Below are positions 56,072 to 64,000 of a DNA stretch of 64,000 bases, in pieces (position 1 is the first letter of the stretch; every line of letters begins with the position of its first letter). The DNA is taken from positions 5,720,892-5,784,891 of the forward strand of contig NW_020653993.1 of assembly GCF_003589595.1 (NCBI RefSeq). Direction: 5' to 3'. The DNA is from Hyposmocoma kahamanoa (Eukaryota > Arthropoda > Insecta > Lepidoptera > Cosmopterigidae). Under the pieces are notes generated by a model. The model worked only from the letters and a program-made list of their open reading frames with translations. It did not search any database and was not told where the DNA came from. A program made the position numbers and the translations under genes.

Positions 56072-56645
56072 GACGGGACGAACACGTCGTGTGCCTGGTG
56101 GTAAGCGACATGCCTGGCTATAACGACATAGTGTTTCCCATTATGTCGTGACGACAGATAGTTGTGGAGTTTAAAGTGTCGTGTCTTGTATATTGAAATG
56201 AAGTTGTTCACTCATAGAACAACACGATTAACTGTCGTTCACGACTTTTTGACGTTACGATAATAGGCTGTCGTGACTATGGAAAGAACTAGAACGACAG
56301 TCGTCTGACGATAAATAAAACGTCACGACAAAAATGTGACGACTAGGCGGCTGCCGTGAACCGATAAATTGTCGTCACGATCTAGTGGGAACAGCTAGAC
56401 ACGACAGTCATTCAACGATAAAATAAACGTCCACGACACAGTCACGACGGATAGTCGTGATATGGGAACAGGCTACACGCGACAGTCGTCCAACGATAAA
56501 TAAAACGTTACGACAGAATGGGAACGCGCCCTAACAGTTAGAAAAAGTTGACAAGTCCCAGGTGCCAGTAGTTCCACCTGCACCCATACCCTTCAAAACA
56601 GGAACGCAGTAAAGTGAACATTACTGTTTGGCGGCAGATATTAAC
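56072..56645 (-). repeat. SINE-like repeat A split by a DNA element
   Basis: 56072-56114 is the complement of the repeat's 3' end (GACGGGACGAACACGTCGTG) and 56543-56645 that of its middle and left parts (AGTTGACAAGTCCCAGGTGC). The element at 56130-56531 lies between. Confidence 0.65.
56130..56531. mobile_element. MITE built of ACGACAGTCGT subrepeats
   Basis: The left end GTGTTTCCCATTATGTCGTG pairs with the right end CGACAGAATGGGAACGCGCC. Inside, a unit of about 36 bp, ACGACAGTCGTCCAACGATA then AATAAAACGTCACGACA, occurs three times (near 56295, 56400, 56480) with GGGAACAG separators. CGTGAC/GTCACG words alternate strand throughout. Confidence 0.7.
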
Positions 56646-56885
56646 ATATTAATAATGACTAAAAACATTATAAGTGTTTTTATCACTCCTAGATTTCAGA
56701 GGGAGGTATGTGTATTAAGTAAGTAAAGTAAGTAAGTAACTCTCTCTATGTGTATTAAGGCTTAGGTAAATATAGTCTGTTCATTCGGTTCTCTGGTTTA
56801 GCGTTCGGGAATACTGAATCTAGAATATATAATGTACACCGTAATTGCATGTAGGTAACGTAGTTTATTTAACTAATAAAAAATT

Positions 56886-57010
56886 GAAGACCTCGGCGGC
56901 CAAACGGTTTGCCCTTGGACGAGGAGGTCCCGAGTTCGATTCCCGGTGGTTGAGGTAATTGAGGTAATGAACTTTTCTAAATTGGTTCTAGTCTATAGCT
57001 CTTTTCAGGC
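56886..57010 (+). repeat. SINE C copy, best head
   Basis: GACCTCGGCGGCCAAACGGT (A box) and GAGTTCGATTCCCGG (B box) at tRNA spacing, then AATGAACTTTTCTAAATTGG. No CCA-proximal acceptor pairing, so it is a SINE rather than a tRNA gene. Confidence 0.65.
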
Positions 57011-57160
57011 AATTGTTGTGGTTGTCTGGCAGATTATTATTATTAGTTATAAAATTATTTTTATTACTGTCCTCGAAAAATCCTTTACATATTTCATTGT
57101 TGTAATATTTCACTGCATAAAACATTATGCGTCTCCGAGAGAACGAAATTTAAACTTGGT

Positions 57161-58690
57161 GGCATAACAAACAATAGGGTGGCAAAAGACGGGCAAAATG
57201 CCAAGGCCCCTCAAGTTTGAGGAGACTCCGTTCCTAGAATACTGACATTTTTAGACCACTAGATGTTGCAATTATAACAACGAAGAAATTAATTATTTAA
57301 GGTCTCAGAAGTCTGCAGTACGGTATACGATATACTGATCACTTAAATAACACTGTGGCTAGAACTTTAATTAGTATTATGAGCGCTTTATGCAAACTTA
57401 AATGCGCTTTTGTGTTGTTTTACTCGTACAACTGGATATTATTATTGCATCTGGGGCATCACGGTTATCATACTACTATGAGTGAGTTTTCGTACAAAAC
57501 TTGTAGATGTTTTGTTGATTTGCAAGAATCCTTGCTGGCTTGTTTTACCCCTCAAGCACGTTGCGTAGGATACCTACAATTTATTCAATTGATGTCGCTG
57601 TGCTATTTGGAATCGGGTTTCGTAACTAAATTTAATAAAACTTTTTTAGAATTTTGTTGACTGCCGGATTGTACCTATACATATAAAATACTAACAACCT
57701 CGCAGGACTATATTACTAGCATCATAAATTATAACTTTTGTACTAAGACTTTTAGTTATTCGTCACATTTTACTTTCACATAAAATTAAAAACATTCAAA
57801 TAGATCTCTCTGAACAATTATAAATCTATGCAAAAATTATAGGAGTGTGGATGAGGTTCGTCATACAATATTTAATTTAAACATCTTACATAGAAACTAC
57901 CTGCAAGAACTAAACTACTATCGTAAGAGACGAATTTATGTATTGTTAAAAAGTTATTTGGTCTGTATAACTTAAGTAATGTACATTCTACAACAAACGC
58001 GTAAGTCAAAGTTCTTAAGGCCATGACTGACTGACTTTTATGTGGAACACTAAAGTGGTAAGCGGAATCAAGTAGATTATTTTGCACAAAGTAGAAATTC
58101 ACTTTGAAAATGTGCTTGAGTGTAAAGTTTCGTAATTGATTCCGACTTTAAAGCTCGGTGGAAACTACACACGCAGATTGTTTTACAACTGAAGAGTATT
58201 TGAAATTGGTCTGCCGTGAACCTGTCTCTTCTAAGGAGACGAAGAGCATCACACAATTTAGGATTATGACATGACAGAGATCAAAAACTTAATTTTAGAT
58301 TTGTCTATCTCCCTTTTTCGATTTCCGATAGGACCAATTTGGAAAAAGATCTTTTCTAAATTGATTATATTCTGGGTGCCCCGGAGTGTATTCCGTTGCT
58401 CTAGTGTTCATAGTACAGGGAATTTTATTGTATATAATTAATTATGCATAATTATTTCATTATTTGAGTCCGTTAAAAGTGACCGCCGCAAATGCAAATT
58501 GTCTCTCCCTACACCCAATCTACACGTGTGTAGAAATAGCTCTTATATTGTTTGTAAACAATCTTCTAGGAGAATATTACCTACTAACATCACAATCAAC
58601 AATTTTTGTTCCAAGGCTTTTAAAAATCTAAAAAAAACCGACCTCAAAAGTACGTGGAATTACATCTATTTACCAAGTTTTATTGAAATT
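57161..58690. other. Gene-free stretch
   Basis: Contains an open frame with an internal ATG at 57379 (Cys-rich, ending 57660) that has no signal peptide I trust, no splice context and no recognised match. Nothing else is supported. Confidence 0.35.
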
Positions 58691-58696
58691 TCCTTG

Positions 58697-58845
58697 TTAA
58701 CTTATGCCTCAGGGTGTCGGGAGCAGTGGCAGTGCCTCTCAGATTTTTGCGATTTAAAGCTCTGAGTGGCACTGCAACTGTTATGGACAGGCGTGTAGTT
58801 TACCATCAGGCGTACGACTACTTGTTCATCCCGTCACTTTTAACT
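58697..58845 (+). repeat. SINE-like repeat A, right half
   Basis: TTAACTTATGCCTCAGGGTG to TTGTTCATCCCGTCACTT. Confidence 0.75.
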
Positions 58846-58861
58846 GCCTTTTAACTGTTAA

Positions 58862-59052
58862 CTGCCTCCGTGCCCGAACGGTTACCATACCGGCCTGACA
58901 CGCAGAGGTCCCAGGTTCGATTCCCGGGCCGGGATAAATATTTGTATGGCCTATGGTTTGTGGTTGTCTATGTGTGTGTCCATGGCACCCGCGACACAGG
59001 GTTTCCCTAGTGCGGGGCTATGTTGAGTGTGAGCGTTATTATTATTATTACT
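58862..59052 (+). repeat. SINE B, full-length reference copy
   Basis: Head CTGCCTCCGTGCCCGAACGG, B box AGGTTCGATTCCCGGGC, body TCCATGGCACCCGCGACACA, end TAGTGCGGGGCTATGTTGAG and a (TTA)n tail. It is inserted directly after a repeat A copy. Confidence 0.85.
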
Positions 59053-59054
59053 TA

Positions 59055-59150
59055 AAAAGCTCTGAGCGCACTGCAACTGTTATGGACAGGCATGCCGCTC
59101 ATCAACAGGCGCGCGACTAGTTCATCCCGGCAATTGGTATTATAAAAAAG
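59055..59150 (+). repeat. SINE-like repeat A, 3' part
   Basis: AAAGCTCTGAGCGCACTGCA to GGTATTATAAAAAAG. With 58697-58845 on the other side of SINE B, it is a second repeat A end rather than the split half. Confidence 0.65.
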
Positions 59151-60790
59151 CTTTTTTTACCGAGGTTACATTTTCTATATCAAATATCTCATCATTATTA
59201 TTATCACCTTTCTTAATCCATAGCATAGCTATAGAACGTCCCCAAAAATACCCCTTTGTCAACAAAGACCGCCTAACAAGGTCATCACCGACCTTTTGCC
59301 GAAATATCAATAATTTGTCCGTGCGTCCTTCGACGGAGCCTTTGGATCTCAAACTAGGTTGCGCAAAAACCCTGAGACAGAATGCAGGTCAGAGGGGTAA
59401 TACAAAATTGAAACAAGGATTTATAAGTGTGAAACTGGAATCTATTGTATGGTTTTTAAGTGTTTCGGAGAGTGCAAACATGACATGGCAATAATGTACG
59501 GGTTGTTTGGCATGCTTTTTTTTTCTGGAGTCTTCTACAGAGCCAATGACAAAAACCAAATAGAGCAAACTTATTTATATAAACAAGTATACAATACAGA
59601 TTACAGCAATTCATTTCACAGAGTGCAAATTTACATAGGCACTTCGGACGTGTATACAAAGTTAGTACTCTTTAATTAATGTTAACAAACAGTGAACAAT
59701 ATGTTAAATTTTCAAAGTAATGACTTTTTAACTTATTTATTCAAAACATAATAAGAACTTAAACTAAAACTTATAATAATTCTGCTTTTAAAAACCCTTT
59801 AAATTGTTTATACGAAATTAGGATGCTTTGCAAATTATCTCGCCACTTTTTTATGAGTGCGACATGCACCTCAAGTAATACTTTTTTAAATTTTTTTTTG
59901 CATTTGTAAACATATCTCTATGCAACTGTACAGGTATTTTATTTAGAATGTCAGGCAGTATGTACTTCGCGGTCCTCATACCGTATGCATTACTAAAATC
60001 CAATAGTTAAGGTCAATACATACAAATACTTAATATTCATTTTAACATCATTTTTTTATCACTATCACACTGATATTGAACTTCTTTAGTCCAGACACCC
60101 TTATCTAACTGTTGCCTTTAACAGATGTTCGCGAGTGCAGCTGGTTGGAGATAATGGGCACGAGAGCCGTTGGGTAATTTCCCGAAAAAATTAAAATAGC
60201 GGAAATTATCCGGAAGAATTTCTGAATTTTTGGAAAAATACAATTCGAAGGCTCATATCATGTTCTACGTTTAGATATCTTTTGAAGTTTTATTTAGCGC
60301 GAATTATTATTAAATAAAATTGTAATATTTAAAAGCAAGTTAGAGTAAAACGAGATTTAAAATGATCGGACAACAGCGACAAAAAGAATCTTAAATAAAA
60401 AAAGTATGGCTCCATCATTTTTGTTCAGTATCTTCAAGTTTTGATAACTGTCAACTGAGAAAAAATGTGGAAAAACATTCGGAACAATATTTATTTTCTG
60501 AAAAATATGAATTTAAAAAAATTAACATTTGTCTATGACCCAACACTAGTTTAAATATACGTTATAAGGGTTATCCCATCGGATTTATAACCAGAAATAG
60601 AGTCGAAATGTCATTGATTTTGTTGGAAAACTATTCTGCCATATCATTACGGTGGCAACTGCGCTCCGATTGGCCAGCTCGAATTCGAAACAATTGACGG
60701 GTGTTGTCAAATTATTTCACTTCAAATTTACCAGTTTCACTTGAGCTTTGCTATAATGGACAAAAATTGAAAAATTACACCTAAAGTCCT
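59151..60790. other. Gene-free stretch
   Basis: A 76-codon frame from the ATG at 59449 (Tyr/Phe-rich) has no recognised match. The rest is AT-rich with no supported element. Confidence 0.35.
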
Positions 60791-60794
60791 GGGC

Positions 60795-61035
60795 ATTAGC
60801 AGCAGGTCGTCGATATGCAGCAAGAATACAGAGGCGGAGAGGACAGCTCCCTGAGATACTCCGGCATTTATACCATGAGGAGCAGACAAGTAACTATCTA
60901 CAACCACATGGATAGACCTATCCTGCAGAAAATCGCCTATTCATGCGCAAAAGCCAACAGGAATTCCGTAAGCTGGAAGCTTCTTTCACAGGCTATCATG
61001 CCAAACCCTATCAAAGTTCTTTTATATGTCGAGAG
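60795..61035 (-). pseudogene. Non-LTR retrotransposon RT fragment
   Basis: The minus strand reads FDRVWHDSL-type residues, then a segment with SYLSAPHGINAGVSQGAVLS and LHIDDLL, that is RT blocks 4 to 5 just before the YADD box. The same region of the same family as 8690-8880. Frame breaks show decay. Confidence 0.75.
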
Positions 61036-62550
61036 ACACCGATGAAATGGTTCCATTTGTTTTGTAATTAGATGTGTCGCTGTTTTTCCCACACCACCGA
61101 ATGCAACAGCCCCCCATAGTTAGAGATATTATCATTTTTACAATAAATACAGAATATTCTTGGAATATACGGAGACGTACACACAGGTCAGTAGTAGGCG
61201 CTGTACTATTTCAGCTTTCTAATTTGTGATTTCAGTGCAAACGAGAGTTGATATTTAAAAGTGATATAAGGCCCATTTGCCTGATGAGTTGCCAGGGATG
61301 GATGGCCCTTATTTTGTCTCTATTTCTGGTTATATACTCGATGTGGTATCCACAGGCACAATATTAATAATAATGTGCTAAACAACCACACTAATTACCT
61401 TGTCTCAAATTTCCTGTACTCTTAGTATTAGAGCAACAGAAGTCACTTTCGGGCACTACCCAGAACATTCAGAGCAGAACCAATTTAGAAAAGTCCATTT
61501 CCCAAATTAATTCCACGTGGGAATCGAAACCTTTGAAGTCATCGTTGGACTATAAAAATAATTTTGAAACGGATTGATACATAATCATAAATTTCACCAT
61601 GTTATCTCTACATCGACCGACTTTGGTCTCTGGAGAGTATCTTTTGGCTTTCAAAAGGTCTCACCTTGAAACTGAAAATTGAAGTCAAAGTTAGAGGATG
61701 AATAAAACAAGAATGAGACAAGAATTTAATACAAATAAGTGGAATTATAAGTGGCATAGGACTTGGTTTTTACGGTCTGAGATTGCAGATGTGACAAATA
61801 GTTTATACGTGATATTTGTTTATTTCACAATATATTATAGAGGGTAAATGACCCCTTCATAAATCGAAAAAAAATTCCAGTTGTTGCATACTACATATTC
61901 ATACTTCGTGTAGGTATTAAATTTTGAGGAACAGTTATATTTTTCACGATTTTTCAGGCGACTCCTTAACGTAAATTATTCCTCTTAAGGTTTCGTTGCT
62001 TTTCCGCGTCGTAGGAAAAAAATCGATAATGGGCATTGTTCACAATTTTTGACCAATACATATTAATTTTTTTTCGAAAATATAGACTATTTTAAGACAA
62101 TAATTTGAATATTTTATCATTTCGTAGCTTACTTGCCTTGTTATGATTTTTTGAAAATTTTGCAAGTTATTTATTTGGTGACGTCATCAAGGGCTCTATA
62201 AATGTTAACCTTTGCGGCTGGGAACTTTTAAAACATTGAATGGACATCTCTCAAAATGTCAAAAACTAAATTCTGACCAATAGATGTATTTCGTTACTTT
62301 TTGTTCTCTTGTATTTCTTTAAAGTATTGGGGTTTTATCGTTCTACTATTTTCGCACGCAATTTTGTTTCTTCTTGTTTTATTTAGTGCAGTTATATGAC
62401 CGACGGAATCAGGAACTTTATAAAAGCTGAATCCCGTAAATTGCCAAAAGTCGAAAGCGTCGTGCACGCTGAGTTAAGAGATACTTATAATGTAAAAATT
62501 TAAAATGCAACGTAAAATTGTAATGTAAAATATTTGTAACTTAAAAAGGC
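61036..62550. other. Gene-free stretch
   Basis: No supported exon, inverted element or repeat copy. Confidence 0.4.
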
Positions 62551-62554
62551 TATG

Positions 62555-62620
62555 AAGTAAGATGAAAGCTATAGTGAAATGAAAACTTTATACAGCTGCT
62601 GCGAATGAGATTAGTAGTAA
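62555..62620 (+). repeat. LINE 3' end fragment
   Basis: GCTATAGTGAAATGAAAACT and TATACAGCTGCTGCG, then TAGTAGTAATCC, parallels 26275-26355 of the LINE copy at 25985. Confidence 0.5.
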
Positions 62621-63156
62621 TCCTATATTAAAATGAATATTATAAATGTGACTAAATGCGTTATTGATTTCATAAATTTGATTAAACATTACTACTCATT
62701 TGTTATTAAACAAAATCCCATTTGCCAGACCAGTGTGACCAACGGGAAACACTGGTTAAATGTATCTCGTGAGTGAGTAGTGATCTTATGTCAATTACGA
62801 CAATTTCAAGTGCTATTTGCTATAAGTGAGAAATAAAATTATTATTAATTAGTAAGTATTTTATTTACTCCTTGATCTAAATAATAATTGACTTGAATCA
62901 CACTTTTTTACCTTTCGACTGTTAATTTTTCGACTGAAAATTTCAATATCGAAATCATTTCAACATTTGAGTAACTGACTTTAAATACAGTGGCAGGTTT
63001 TTAATTTCTTTTAAATGAAAAGTGCAAATTAGATTTTTTTTAATTACCTATTTTCTATACTGATCAAAATCCTTATTGCAAGTTCAGTCTGAAAATTCCT
63101 TCATACTGAATCAATTTGTTTTGAATTAATATTGCTTAGACAATCATAGATACATA

Positions 63157-63342
63157 TTGGGTTTTCTGAATATCTTTCTAACAATATGTTTTCTACTTTT
63201 TAGCACTGTTTTTGCCGTGTCCATAGTAAAGTTCATTTCGGATGTAGAACCAAACAGAGAAGGAGTAGCTGTTGAAGAAACTTCTCGAGAAGAAAATTTT
63301 TCAGCTGTCGTCCTAGCACTTGTTGTTTCCCTTATTCTATAA
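63157..63342 (+). other. Possible small secreted-protein frame or terminal exon
   Basis: A frame beginning at TTG (no ATG) opens with a signal-peptide-like FLNIFLTICFLLFSTVFAVS, continues with an acidic part and ends in a hydrophobic tail (VVLALVVSLIL, stop). Alternatively TTTTCTACTTTTTAG at 63202 is an acceptor and the rest is a terminal exon. The absence of a start codon keeps this at low confidence. Confidence 0.25.
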
Positions 63343-63462
63343 TTTGTACGCTTGTCAATCATTTTTACTTCACACTGTTTTGCAGCGTGTATCTAAAAAG
63401 TAGATTCGATACTTCTAAAGCAACCAACATGATTTTTGTTAAAAGAATGCTTCATAACATGA

Positions 63463-64000
63463 ATGCTTCTCATTAAAAAACTCGATAGGCTTGGTATTCG
63501 AGGTATCCAGCTTGATCTTTTTAAAAGTTACCTCATAGGTAGACGGCAGTGTGTCAGGATTGGTGATTGGACCAGCAACGAGCTGCCGCTTACATATGGC
63601 GTGCCACAGGGAAGTATCCTCGGCCCCACCTTATTCGTGGCGTATATAAATGATCTCTGTGAAATGCGTCTACATAACGGCTCTATTTTTACGTATGCCG
63701 ACGACACTGCTTTAGTTTTCTACGACAATTCTTGGGAGTCCGTGTTTAGTAACGCGCAGTTAGGCTTCAACACAATTTCTCAATGGCTTTCTAATAATCT
63801 TCTCACCCTAAATGTCGATAAAACTGTGTTTCTCCCGTTCTCACTTTCAAATCGTGGTCTCCCATCCTCCTCTTCATACTCTATAATTGCTCACTCGTGT
63901 TCTGGCTCCTCACTTAATTCCTGTCTCTGTCCTTCGTTAGTCCGCACTCACTGTATCAAGTACTTGGGTGTCCAGCTTGATAGCACCCTTTCCTATCGCT
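63463..64000 (+). pseudogene. Non-LTR retrotransposon reverse transcriptase, 5'-truncated, runs off the window
   Basis: An open frame of 179 codons without a stop to the window edge. Motifs in order: KKLDRLGIRG, TYGVPQGSILGPTLF (RT block 4), FTYADDTALVF with the catalytic YADD box, WLSNNLLTLNVDKT and IKYLGVQLD. It belongs to a Jockey-type group different from the LINE at 7886. The upstream RT blocks are missing; a TGA precedes the frame, so it is probably a 5'-truncated insertion, fairly young given the open frame. Confidence 0.85.

Noticed and set aside
57355..57660. 101-codon Cys-containing frame
   Set aside because: Begins at GTG; no signal peptide, splice support or recognised homologue.
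58862..58950. tRNA-gene-like segment with good A and B boxes
   Set aside because: The acceptor stem does not pair and the head is followed by a shared SINE body and tail, with several copies here.

Overview
This is eukaryotic nuclear DNA from an insect, most likely a moth or butterfly. It is AT-rich and crowded with short interspersed repeats. It holds a mariner element, several degraded non-LTR retrotransposons, an errantivirus-type LTR element, short (TTAGG)n tracts and a nuclear copy of mtDNA in the insect order COI, tRNA-Leu(UUR), COII. Two 400-base N runs are assembly gaps. The species cannot be read from the sequence.

Host genes are few and split into short exons, so single-frame ORFs miss most of them. 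By joining splice sites I find three unnamed genes in the left third. SPa (minus, 10082 to 5365) has five short exons, one of only 30 nt, and two neighbouring exons that carry the same LMPQELN-type motif. SPb (plus, 10308 to 14583) has three exons. SPa and SPb are head to head across a 225-bp spacer with a TATA-like box about 70 bp before each ATG. SPc (plus, 18550 to 23851) has three exons and encodes a 782-residue low-complexity protein with an Asn/Tyr-rich C-terminal part. All three begin with a signal-peptide exon ending at a phase-0 GT donor. SPb and SPc have a dibasic processing motif soon after the first intron. I do not recognise them; they look like a cluster of secreted proteins.

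The one gene I can name is an igloo (igl)-like neuromodulin/neurogranin-type IQ-motif gene on the minus strand. Two exons are visible (41955 to 41837, and the terminal exon 32310 to 32203). Their 9.5-kb intron contains a deletion-damaged errantivirus. The 5' exons are beyond the window or not recognised.

Mobile DNA layout: mariner (3035-4327) and an internally deleted relative (21805-22243); a NUMT (15708-16446); LINE fragments near 8 kb, 24-26 kb, 29-30 kb, 48 kb, 54 kb and 61 kb, and an open reverse-transcriptase frame running off the right edge; three tRNA-headed SINE families (S, B, C) and one very abundant SINE-like repeat (A); and many inverted-repeat elements (MITEs), several nested in each other or in repeat A. 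The first assembly gap lies in the centre of an inverted structure made of two LINE tails and two halves of a foldback MITE. The right third (42-63 kb) has no host gene that I can support.
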